The notes under the pieces are model-generated. The model saw nothing but the letters and a program-made list of their open reading frames with translations, ran no database searches and was not told the DNA's origin. A stretch of DNA of 5,671 nt from Solirubrobacterales bacterium (GTDB taxonomy: Bacteria; Actinomycetota; Thermoleophilia; Solirubrobacterales; Solirubrobacteraceae), in contig JAFAZB010000228.1 of assembly GCA_019240015.1 (NCBI GenBank), positions 1-5,671 on the forward strand. Direction: 5' to 3'. How positions within the stretch are numbered: the stretch's first letter is position 1; each line of letters opens with the position of its first letter. The position numbers were made by a program, and so were the translations under genes. Below are positions 1 to 5,331 of this stretch, one piece after another.

Positions 1-1
1 G

Positions 2-280
2 CTCGCAAACTCCGTGCTGGACGAGGTGCGCCGCCGGGTGCTGGTCCGGATCGATGTCCGCGGCACCCCGATCATCGAGCTGTGGCACGCGAGCACGCTC
101 GGCTTGGGTCGCGCCCTGCCGGCGGCGCTCGCGCTGCAGCGGTTCGCAACGACCTCTGACGCGACGCAGGCGATCTCCAGCGGCCGCGCGGGCGCGGTCC
201 CGGCACGGGTTCGTCCCGCAGTGCACGTGACCCTGTGGCGCTCGGTCGCGGCCGAGATCGACGCCGGCGTTCGGCACTAG
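2..280 (+). CDS. LysR-family transcriptional regulator, C-terminal fragment (5' end outside window)
   Basis: The reading frame is open from the left edge to a TAG at 278-280, so this is the last ~92 residues of a longer gene. The GTG at 14 is internal, not a start. The visible protein resembles the end of the LysR effector-binding (periplasmic-binding-protein-like) domain: a strand like VRIDVRGTPI, then a WHA segment, a helix with the pattern GRALPAALALQRFA, then TTSDATQAI, where LysR proteins usually carry a closing helix of the type 'PAARAFLxFL..PEA'. It ends with an Arg/Val-rich tail (VRPAVHVTLW). LysR proteins bind DNA through an N-terminal winged helix, not visible here, and respond to a small molecule through this domain. 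Its target may be the genes to the left (LysR genes are often divergent from their targets) or the co-directional run starting 25 bp downstream; the sequence does not decide. Identification rests on a fragment, so confidence is moderate. Confidence 0.72.
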   Translation, partial: LANSVLDEVRRRVLVRIDVRGTPIIELWHASTLGLGRALPAALALQRFATTSDATQAISSGRAGAVPARVRPAVHVTLWRSVAAEIDAGVRH

Positions 281-299
281 GTGACCTGTCGGCGACAAT
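271..299 (+). promoter_or_regulatory. Candidate sigma70-type promoter for a leaderless start at 306
   Basis: A -35-like TCGGCA (271-276; 4/6 match to TTGACA) and a -10-like GACAAT (294-299; 4/6 match to TATAAT) are separated by 17 bp. The -10 ends 6 nt before the ATG at 306, so transcription would begin at or very near the start codon. No Shine-Dalgarno lies between the hexamer and the ATG. The -35 overlaps the end of the upstream regulator gene. These are weak consensus matches in GC-rich DNA and could be chance; the support is the correct spacing and the similar arrangement before other genes in this window. Confidence 0.33.
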
Positions 300-305
300 C
301 CCCAC

Positions 306-704
306 ATGACCTCATTCCCCGACTCTCATCGCGACCTGCTCGATGCCGAGGTCGCTTTGCTCGCGACGATCGGCGGCGACGGGTTGCCCCAGCAGACGGC
401 CGTGTGGTTCCTGCACGATGAGGGCGAGCTACGGTTGTCGCTCAACACATCGCGGCTGAAGACCCGCAACATGCACCGGCGCCCGGTTTGCAGCCTGATG
501 ATCCTCGATCTCGATAAGCCCCACCGGTACCTGGTCGTGCGGGGGAGGGCGAGGCTCGAGCCCGACGACGAATACGCCTTCGCCCGCAAGCTCGGAGCCA
601 AGTACAACGCCGATCTGAAGCAGAACGATCGGCCCGGGGAGGGGCGGGTGAAGGTGACGATCGAGCCCACCAACGTCTACCCGGTTGACATGCGGGCCGG
701 GTAG
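306..704 (+). CDS. PPOX-class (split beta-barrel) F420-dependent oxidoreductase family protein
   Basis: This 132-residue protein has the usual length and pattern of small pyridoxamine-5'-phosphate-oxidase-like proteins of Actinomycetota, many of which bind coenzyme F420 and reduce small organic substrates. Visible landmarks are an N-terminal helix followed by the strand ALLATIGGDGLPQQTAVWF (residues ~17-35), a strand-turn LRLSLNTSRLKTRN (42-55) whose Ser/Arg/Lys/Arg-Asn cluster fits the cofactor-phosphate-binding segment, then PHRYLVVRGRARL (72-84), the core barrel strand. A helix (DDEYAFARKLGAKY, 87-100) and a terminal strand (RVKVTIEPTNVYPVD) close the domain. There is no signal peptide, so it is cytosolic. 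The ATG at 306 is preceded by no Shine-Dalgarno and may be leaderless. It begins 25 bp after the LysR fragment and ends 28 bp before the favoured start of the transporter. FMN or heme could be the ligand instead, since the fold is shared; the substrate is unknown. Confidence 0.85.
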   Translation: MTSFPDSHRDLLDAEVALLATIGGDGLPQQTAVWFLHDEGELRLSLNTSRLKTRNMHRRPVCSLMILDLDKPHRYLVVRGRARLEPDDEYAFARKLGAKYNADLKQNDRPGEGRVKVTIEPTNVYPVDMRAG

Positions 705-714
705 ACCGGGCAGG

Positions 715-731
715 CGGATCCCGGATCCCGG
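715..731 (+). repeat. Short 7-bp tandem repeat (CGGATCC x2, then CGG)
   Basis: Two exact head-to-tail copies of CGGATCC (715-721 and 722-728) are followed by CGG. They fill most of the gap between the oxidoreductase gene and the likely start of the transporter gene. Because seven is not a multiple of three, gain or loss of a unit would change the frame if translation began upstream at the TTG at 685, but would have no coding effect if it begins at 733. Two copies are too few to call this a contingency locus. Confidence 0.55.
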
Positions 732-732
732 C

Positions 733-1980
733 TTGAAACGCTTCGGTCCCGCGCTCGAGGTGCGGGACTTCCGCTTGTGGTGGCTGGCGCTGCTGGGGAT
801 GGGGATCAGCCTCCAGATGCTCGAGGTCGCGATCGGCTGGGAGGTCTACGGGCTGCACCGCAGCGCGCTCGATCTGGGGTGGATCGGTCTGGCGGAGTTC
901 GTGCCGCTGTTCGTGCTGGCGCTCCCCGCGGGGCAGCTGGCCGATCACCTTCCGCGCCGGCTGATCTTCGCCTGCTCGCTGGCGCTGGGCGCGTGCGTCG
1001 GCGTCGGCCTGGCGCTGGTCAGCGCGGCACGCGTCACGGAGGTGTGGCCGTTCCTGGCGCTGGCGATGGGGGCCGGCACCTCGATGGCGCTCGGCTGGCC
1101 CGCGGCCCGCGCGATGTCACCGACGCTGGTCGAGCACGAGCTGCTCGCCAGCGCGATGACCCTGCGCTCGATCGCCACTCAGAGCGGGCAGGTCGTCGGC
1201 CCGGCGCTCGGCGGCCTCTTGTACGGCTCCTCGGCCCAGTTGGTCTACCTGCTGGCGGCGGCGGCGTGCCTGCTCGCAGCAGGGACCGTGCTCGCGATGA
1301 ACCCCTCGCCGGCGGCGGCGAGCTCGGAGGTCGGCGAGGTCCCCGCCGCGAGCGTCGAGAGCGTGCTCGAGGGCCTTCGGTTCGTGCGCCACACTCAGGT
1401 CCTGCTGGGGGCGATCCTGCTCGACCTGCTCGCGGTGCTGTTCGGCGGGGCGGTCGCGCTGCTGCCGGTGTTCGCCCGTTCGATCCTGCACGTCGGTCCG
1501 GCTGGGCTGGGCGTGCTGCGCGCCGCGCCCGCCGTGGGGGCGCTGCTCGGCGCCGCGTACGTGACCCGGCGGCCGATCGGGGGTCGCGCCGGCCGGACGC
1601 TGCTGATCGCGGTGGGGCTCTACGGCGCGAGCATCATCGTGTTCGGGTTCTCGCGCGTGTACGTGCTCTCGTTGCTGGCGCTGGGCGTCAGCGGCTTCGT
1701 CGACCTCTACAGCATGAACATCCGCTCGACGACGGTCGCGCTGGCGACGCCCGATCGGCTCCGGGGGCGCGTCAATGCCGTGGAAATGGTGTTCATCAGC
1801 GCCTCCAACCAGCTCGGCGCGTTCGAGTCTGGGCTGGCGGCGTTCCTCGTCGGGACGGTCCCCGCGGTCGTCGGCGGCGGCGCCGTCACGATCCTGCTCG
1901 CGATCGGCTGGAGGCGGATCTTCCCCGCGCTTGCCCGCGTCGACCGGCTCGAGCAGCTCGCGCCACAGCCCGCGACCTAG
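733..1980 (+). CDS. MFS transporter, MFS_3 / EntS-like export family
   Basis: This is a ~415-residue polytopic membrane protein of the major facilitator superfamily, most like the MFS_3 branch, which includes enterobactin exporters and many actinobacterial drug-efflux-type proteins. The family signature loop between TM2 and TM3, GQLADHLPRR, lies at residues 67-76. Hydrophobic segments alternate through the protein, with a longer hydrophilic middle loop (~190-220) dividing the two six-helix halves. Late in the second half, PDRLRGRVNAVEMVF followed by SNQLGAFESG (~340-367) is a hallmark of this branch. The frame is open further upstream to a TTG at 685 that overlaps the previous gene by 20 bp. 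I prefer the TTG at 733, which gives the family-typical beginning MKRFGPALEVRDFR and avoids the overlap. A GTG at 760 is also possible. No strong Shine-Dalgarno decides it. The gene stops 18 bp before the thioesterase start. The exported substrate cannot be read from sequence. Confidence 0.88.
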   Translation: MKRFGPALEVRDFRLWWLALLGMGISLQMLEVAIGWEVYGLHRSALDLGWIGLAEFVPLFVLALPAGQLADHLPRRLIFACSLALGACVGVGLALVSAARVTEVWPFLALAMGAGTSMALGWPAARAMSPTLVEHELLASAMTLRSIATQSGQVVGPALGGLLYGSSAQLVYLLAAAACLLAAGTVLAMNPSPAAASSEVGEVPAASVESVLEGLRFVRHTQVLLGAILLDLLAVLFGGAVALLPVFARSILHVGPAGLGVLRAAPAVGALLGAAYVTRRPIGGRAGRTLLIAVGLYGASIIVFGFSRVYVLSLLALGVSGFVDLYSMNIRSTTVALATPDRLRGRVNAVEMVFISASNQLGAFESGLAAFLVGTVPAVVGGGAVTILLAIGWRRIFPALARVDRLEQLAPQPAT

Positions 1981-1986
1981 CTTCCG

Positions 1987-1992
1987 TACGCT
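1987..1992 (+). promoter_or_regulatory. Candidate -10 element (TACGCT) ahead of the GTG at 1999
   Basis: TACGCT fits the relaxed actinobacterial -10 pattern TANNNT and ends 6 nt before the GTG start of the thioesterase. No ribosome binding site is visible in the 18-bp gap after the transporter gene. If real, it would add a leaderless internal transcript to the operon. The motif alone is weak and common by chance; no good -35 is seen inside the end of the transporter gene. Confidence 0.22.
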
Positions 1993-1998
1993 CAGCCC

Positions 1999-2783
1999 GT
2001 GCATCGGTTCACCGACCTGGTCGGCTGGCCGCCGGCCGGCGCCCGGACGTTCACCGAAACGGCGCGCCCCGGCTTTGCCGACTGCGCGCCCTCGGGGCGC
2101 ACCCGGCTGGACGCGCTTGCTCGCTGGCTCCAGGATGTGGCGTACGCCGATGTCGCGGATGCCGGCCTCGCGCAGGCCGCGGTGTGGGTGGTGAGGCGGA
2201 CGCGGATCAGCGTCGCTCGCTTCCCGCGCTTTGGCGAGCAATTCAGGCTGACCACGTTCTGCAGCGGCCTGGGTCGGATGTGGGCCGAGCGGAGGACCAC
2301 GATCAAGCGCCTGGAGACCGGGGATCGAGCGAGAGCCGGCGCGGGCGACGTCGAGGCAGTCTCCCTGTGGGTCCATCTCGACCCAAGCAGCTGGCGCCCG
2401 ATGCCGCTCACCGAAGCGGAGCACGCTCGCTACGGCGACGCGGCCGCTGGCCGGCGGGTTAGCGCGCGGCTTCGCCATCCCTCGCCGCCCGCGGCGCGGG
2501 ACGGGGGACCAACCCTCGGCGGCTCGCAGCCGTGGACGTTCCGCGCAACCGAGTGCGACATCGCCGGACACATCAACAACGCGGCCTACTGGACGGCGCT
2601 CGAGGAGCTGCTGTTGGCCGCCCGCGAGCCCAGCGACTCGATGCAGAGATCGAGTATCGGACGCCCGCCCAGCCCGGCGTCAAGCGCGTCCTGCGCGACG
2701 GCGAGCGGCTGTGGATCACCGACCACAGCGGCGAGACCCATGCGTCGATCATGCTCGAATCAGGCCACGATCTGGCAAGCTGA
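1999..2783 (+). CDS. Acyl-ACP thioesterase family protein, frame broken by an apparent 1-nt deletion
   Basis: Two consecutive frames together make a complete double-hotdog acyl-ACP thioesterase of about 261 residues, the family that releases fatty acids from acyl carrier protein. The first ~211 residues, from the GTG at 1999, hold hotdog 1 (RPGFADCAPSGRTRLDALARW at ~23-43; WVVRRTRISVARFPRFGE at 63-80) and the second-domain active-site region (RATECDIAGHINNAAYW at 182-198). The family-like sequence then continues in the -1 frame from about 2634 (LDAEIEYRTPAQPGVKR, then RLWITDHSGETHASIM) to the TGA at 2781-2783. Restoring one base near 2629-2637 would give a natural continuous protein. If uncorrected, the first frame runs to 2943, with an unrelated tail overlapping the next gene. 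In the second hotdog the Asp and His of the plant FatA/FatB D-x-N-x-H motif are present (D187, H191), but the Asn position is Ala189. Family assignment is solid; integrity is uncertain. Confidence 0.82.
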
Positions 2784-2788
2784 TCGAC

Positions 2789-3718
2789 ATCAAAGCGCTA
2801 GCCATCACCGAGCCGGGCGGCCCCGAGGTGCTGCGGGTGATCGACCGTCCGGTGCGCGACGCCCAGTCCGACGAGGTGCGGATCGCGGTCAAGGCCGCCG
2901 CGGTGAACCCCACCGACATCGGGCTGCGCGAGCGGGGCGATGAGCGGATCGCGCCGCCGTGGATCCCCGGGATGGACGCCGCCGGGGTGATCGAGTCGGT
3001 GGGGCCCGGCGTCGAGCGACTGCGCGCCGGCGATCCCGTGATCGCGGCCGTCTCGCCGCGCCGGCCCGAGGGTGGCGCCCAGGCCGAGTTGATCGTGGTG
3101 CCGGCCGCCTCGGTCGTCCCGAGCCCTCAGGGGGCCACCGTGCAGCAGGCCTCCACGCTGCCGATGAACGGGCTGACCGCGCAGCTGGGGCTCTCGATGC
3201 TCGACCTCGAGCCCGGGCAGACGCTCGCGGTCAGCGGTGGGGCAGGGCTGCTCGCCTCCTACGTGATCCCGCTCGCGAAGCTCCGCGGGTTGCGCGTGAT
3301 CGCGGACGCGAACCCTCGAGACGAGGAGCTGGTGCGAGGCTTCGGCGCCGATCTGGTGGTGCCGCGCGGCGAGCGCTTCAACGACGCCGTCCGCGAAGCG
3401 GTCCCCGCGGGCGTCGATGCGCTGTACGACACGGCGCTGCTGCGTGCGGCCGCGCTGCCGGCGATCCGCTATCGGGGAGCGATCGCGGTTGTCCGTGGGT
3501 GGGGTGACAGCGAGCCTGAGCGAGGGATCGAGGTCAAGCCGGTTCTGGTGCGCACGGCGCTCGACCGCACCGACTGGCTGACGGAGCTCTCCGAGCTCGC
3601 CGGTCGTGTCGCGCTCGCGCTCCGGGTCGCCGGCGAGTATCCACCCGAGCAGGCCGCCGAGGCACACCGGGTGATGGATGCCGGTGGCCTGCGGGGGCGG
3701 GCCGTGATCGTCTTCTAG
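2789..3718 (+). CDS. NAD(P)-dependent medium-chain (quinone oxidoreductase-like) dehydrogenase, unusual start
   Basis: This ~309-residue zinc-independent member of the MDR superfamily has a GroES-like N-terminal half and a Rossmann nucleotide-binding C-terminal half. The N-terminal half shows KALAITEPGGPEVL (2-15), EVRIAVKAAAVNPTDIGLR (29-47), the GMDAAGVIESVGPGV segment (61-75) and RAGDPVIA (79-86). The cofactor region is LAVSGGAGLLASYVIPLAK (146-164), a Gly-rich turn like the AxGGVG loop of quinone oxidoreductases, followed by GLRVIADANPRDE. Catalytic-zinc and structural-zinc Cys/His ligands are absent, fitting an NAD(P)H:quinone or enoyl/carbonyl reductase. The start is odd: homologues begin M-K-A, but here the codon before Lys is ATC (2789). 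The nearest upstream starts are a CTG at 2780, overlapping the thioesterase stop, and a GTG at 2711 that would add 26 unrelated-looking residues inside the thioesterase gene. Translational coupling to the upstream gene is plausible. Substrate unknown. Confidence 0.85.
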   Translation: MKALAITEPGGPEVLRVIDRPVRDAQSDEVRIAVKAAAVNPTDIGLRERGDERIAPPWIPGMDAAGVIESVGPGVERLRAGDPVIAAVSPRRPEGGAQAELIVVPAASVVPSPQGATVQQASTLPMNGLTAQLGLSMLDLEPGQTLAVSGGAGLLASYVIPLAKLRGLRVIADANPRDEELVRGFGADLVVPRGERFNDAVREAVPAGVDALYDTALLRAAALPAIRYRGAIAVVRGWGDSEPERGIEVKPVLVRTALDRTDWLTELSELAGRVALALRVAGEYPPEQAAEAHRVMDAGGLRGRAVIVF

Positions 3719-3734
3719 ACCCGGCGAAGCGCAC

Positions 3735-3740
3735 TATGAT
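3735..3740 (+). promoter_or_regulatory. Candidate -10 element (TATGAT) ahead of the ATG at 3748
   Basis: TATGAT matches five of six bases of the TATAAT consensus and ends 7 nt before the ATG at 3748, the spacing expected of a leaderless transcript beginning at that codon. It sits in the short region after the dehydrogenase stop and overlaps the two alternative ATGs at 3736 and 3739. No convincing -35 is seen 16-18 bp upstream, and there is no Shine-Dalgarno for any of the three ATGs. This is the strongest single -10-like match in the window. Confidence 0.35.
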
Positions 3741-4290
3741 GGGCGCGATGGCGCTTGCCCCAGGCACCCATCGGCTCGGCCCCGACGATGGCACGCTCCG
3801 GGTGCAGACCTACCGGGAGGGGGTCGCGCAGAAGGTCGGCCACGACTTGATCATCGAGGTCGAGCAGTGGCAAGCGACGCTCCAGGTCGGCGAGGACGGG
3901 GACGTCACCGAGATCGGCCTGGAAGCCGACCCCGGCTCCTTCCACGTGCTGGAGGGACTGCACGGGGTCAAGCCGCTGACCGACAAGGACCGCGCCGGCA
4001 TTCGCCAGGACATCAGCGAGAAGATCCTGCGCCGCTCGCCGATCAGGTTCCGGTCCCGCTCGGTGCAGTCGAGGCCGGAGCGCCTGACGATCCAGGGTGA
4101 GCTCGAGCTCGCCGGTGCCTCCAAGCCCACCACCTACCAGCTCGCCGTCTCGGCCGAATCTCGCGCGAGCGGCACCCTCTCGATCACGCAGAGCGCCTGG
4201 GGGATCAAGCCATATCGCGCGTTCATGGGGGCGCTCAAGGTCAAGGACCAGGTCGAGATCGTGCTCGACGTCGCGCTCCCGTCGAGCTGA
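3736..4290 (+). CDS. YceI family protein (lipocalin-like lipid/isoprenoid-binding fold)
   Basis: This is a YceI-domain protein of 180-184 residues. Members form a lipocalin-like beta-barrel that holds an isoprenoid or other long hydrophobic chain. Features seen, numbered from the ATG at 3748, are the N-terminal strand PGTHRLGPDDGTLRVQTYREG (5-25), the GHDL motif (31-34) typical of this branch, a strand ending in a hydrophobic WQATLQV, a central helix region KDRAGIRQDISEKIL (80-94), and the closing pattern WGIKPYRAFMGALKVKDQVEI (151-171), the most diagnostic part. Classic E. coli YceI is secreted, but here there is no signal peptide, so a cytosolic protein is inferred. ATGs at 3736, 3739 and 3748 are all in frame. 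The coordinates give the longest form, but 3748 is favoured because TATGAT lies 7 nt before it. The gene follows the MDR gene by 17-29 bp and faces the minus-strand MDR across a 32-bp gap. Ligand unknown. Confidence 0.86.
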   Translation: MMGAMALAPGTHRLGPDDGTLRVQTYREGVAQKVGHDLIIEVEQWQATLQVGEDGDVTEIGLEADPGSFHVLEGLHGVKPLTDKDRAGIRQDISEKILRRSPIRFRSRSVQSRPERLTIQGELELAGASKPTTYQLAVSAESRASGTLSITQSAWGIKPYRAFMGALKVKDQVEIVLDVALPSS

Positions 4291-4294
4291 GCCT

Positions 4295-4322
4295 GCGCGG
4301 GCCGGGAACCCGCCGCCCGCGC
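4295..4322. terminator. GC-rich inverted repeat in the convergent gap, possible bidirectional terminator
   Basis: Perfect 8-bp arms GCGCGGGC (4295-4302) and GCCCGCGC (4315-4322) flank a 12-nt loop that itself contains CGGG-AA-CCCG. The repeat fills almost the whole 32-bp space between the stop of the YceI gene (+) and the stop of the minus-strand oxidoreductase (TGA at 4325-4323). No T-tract follows on either strand, so it is not a textbook intrinsic terminator. Its position between two convergent genes and its symmetry make a terminator or mRNA 3'-end-stabilising role in both directions the best guess. Confidence 0.42.
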
Positions 4323-5288
4323 TCAGGGCGTGAACACGATCTTGCCGAGCTGCTCGCCTTCGAGCATCACCGCGAAGCCGTCGCGCGCCTCTGAGAGCGG
4401 CAGCGTCTGGTGGATCACGGGACGCACCTGTTTCTCGATGCAGAACCGCGTGAGCCGCTCGAGCTCTTCGCGGGTGCCCATCGTCGAGCCGATCACCGAC
4501 AGCTGCAGGAAGAACATCCGGTTCAGCTCGGCCGGCGGGGCGGTGCCGGACGTCGCTCCCGAGATGACCACCGTACCCCCGGGCTTGAGCGAGCGGATCG
4601 AGTGCTCCCAGGTAGCCTCGCCGACCGTCTCCATCACCGCGTCGACGCGGTCGGGCAGGCGGGCGCCCGACTCGAACGCCTGCTCGGCTCCGAGCTTCAA
4701 TGCCTGTTCGCGCTTCTCCTGCGAGCGGCTGGTGACCCACATCCGGATCCCGGCCGCGCTGCCCAGCACGGTCAGCGCCGTCGCCACCCCGCCGCTGGCG
4801 CCCTGCACGAGGACCGTCATCCCGGGTACCACGCGCCCGCGCGTGAACAGCATCCGGTAGGCGGTCAGCCACGCGGTCGGCAGGCAGGCCGCTTCCTCGA
4901 AGGACAGCTGCTCGGGCTTGGGGATCAGGTTGCGCCGCGGTACCGCGACCCGCTCGGCAAACGTGCCTTGATGCCTTTCAGAGAGCAGCGTGCGGCGCGG
5001 GTCGAAGGTCTCGTCGCCGCGCCAGGAGTCACGGCTGATCACCGAATGCACGATTACCTCGTTGCCGTTCTCATCGACGCCTGCCGCGTCACAGCCGAGG
5101 ATCATCGGCAGCTGGTCGCTGCTCAGCCCCACGCCCCGCAGCGACCACAGGTCGTGGTGGTTGAGCGAGCTGGCGTTGACCGTCACCGTCGCCCAGTCCC
5201 GCGGCGGCTCGGGATCCGGCCGCTCGCCGATCTCCAGCCCGTTCAGCGGGTTCTCGGCGTCGATCCCGCTCGCGAACACGGCGCGCAT
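4323..5288 (-). CDS. Zinc-binding-type MDR oxidoreductase (alcohol dehydrogenase/quinone reductase family)
   Basis: This is a complete 321-residue medium-chain dehydrogenase/reductase, distinct from the plus-strand MDR. N-terminal GroES-like landmarks are NASSLNHHDLWSLRGVGL (38-55), PMILGCDAAG (61-70) and GTFAERVAVPRRNLIPKP (108-125). The LSFEEAACLPTAWLTAYRML stretch (128-147) leads into the Rossmann fold with VLVQGASGGVATALTVLG (159-176), VTSRSQEKREQALKLGAEQAF (185-205), and LKPGGTVVISGATSG (234-248). The N-H-H-D-L-W motif is typical of actinobacterial 'zinc-binding dehydrogenase' annotations, yet the usual Cys/His zinc ligand sets are not evident, so zinc dependence is doubtful. The start is the ATG at 5288-5286, giving the family-typical M-R-A-V-F; the frame extends upstream but that extension looks unrelated. 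No Shine-Dalgarno precedes it. It is convergent with the YceI gene and divergent from the DUF5519 gene. Cytosolic NAD(P)H-dependent reduction or oxidation is expected; the substrate is unknown. Confidence 0.9.
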   Translation of the reverse strand: MRAVFASGIDAENPLNGLEIGERPDPEPPRDWATVTVNASSLNHHDLWSLRGVGLSSDQLPMILGCDAAGVDENGNEVIVHSVISRDSWRGDETFDPRRTLLSERHQGTFAERVAVPRRNLIPKPEQLSFEEAACLPTAWLTAYRMLFTRGRVVPGMTVLVQGASGGVATALTVLGSAAGIRMWVTSRSQEKREQALKLGAEQAFESGARLPDRVDAVMETVGEATWEHSIRSLKPGGTVVISGATSGTAPPAELNRMFFLQLSVIGSTMGTREELERLTRFCIEKQVRPVIHQTLPLSEARDGFAVMLEGEQLGKIVFTP

Positions 5289-5294
5289 CGCGCA

Positions 5295-5300
5295 ATCATG
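5295..5300 (-). promoter_or_regulatory. Candidate -10 element (CATGAT on minus strand) for a leaderless start at 5288
   Basis: Read on the minus strand, CATGAT (4/6 match to TATAAT) ends 6 nt before the ATG of the oxidoreductase, and no Shine-Dalgarno intervenes. The -35 position falls inside the region that serves as ribosome binding site for the divergent gene, and no good -35 match is seen. The short spacer means both genes' control signals must overlap. Weak on its own; reported because the geometry recurs in the window. Confidence 0.27.
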
Positions 5301-5317
5301 CACTACGACAGACAGCG

Positions 5318-5327
5318 AGGTGAGGAG
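5318..5327 (+). promoter_or_regulatory. Strong Shine-Dalgarno for the divergent gene at 5332
   Basis: AGGTGAGGAG lies 4 nt upstream of the ATG at 5332, with AGGAG at 5323-5327 complementary to the 16S rRNA tail. It fixes the start of the right-hand gene and contrasts with the other genes here, which lack an obvious ribosome binding site. Confidence 0.75.
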
Positions 5328-5331
5328 ACAG

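Noticed and set aside
706..731. Hairpin CCGGG...CCCGG between the oxidoreductase and transporter genes as a terminator
   Set aside because: The stem is only 5 bp with a 16-nt loop and no T-tract; such pairs are expected by chance at this GC content.
685..732. TTG at 685 as start of the transporter
   Set aside because: It would add 16 Gly/Pro/Arg-rich residues (TCGPGRPGRRIPDPG) that do not resemble MFS N-termini and would overlap the previous gene by 20 bp. It cannot be fully excluded.
777..2462. Long open frame on the plus strand (561 codons) overlapping the transporter and thioesterase
   Set aside because: Arg/Gly/Ala-dominated composition with no membrane segments or domain pattern. The transporter and thioesterase frames explain the same DNA with clear family motifs.
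1117..2571. Long open frame on the minus strand (484 codons)
   Set aside because: It lies antisense to the transporter and thioesterase genes and is Arg/Gln/His/Pro/Asp-rich with no recognisable domain, as expected for an antisense frame in very GC-rich DNA.
2784..2943. Continuation of the thioesterase in its first frame to 2943
   Set aside because: After ~2640 the residues are Arg/Ala/Gly/Ser-rich with no hotdog pattern, while the -1 frame shows family-like sequence ending at a TGA exactly where the next gene begins.
3715..4872. Minus-strand open frame across the YceI gene and part of the MDR gene (385 codons)
   Set aside because: Low-complexity Arg/Asp/Gly/Leu composition in the wrong frame of the minus-strand MDR and antisense to a clear YceI protein.
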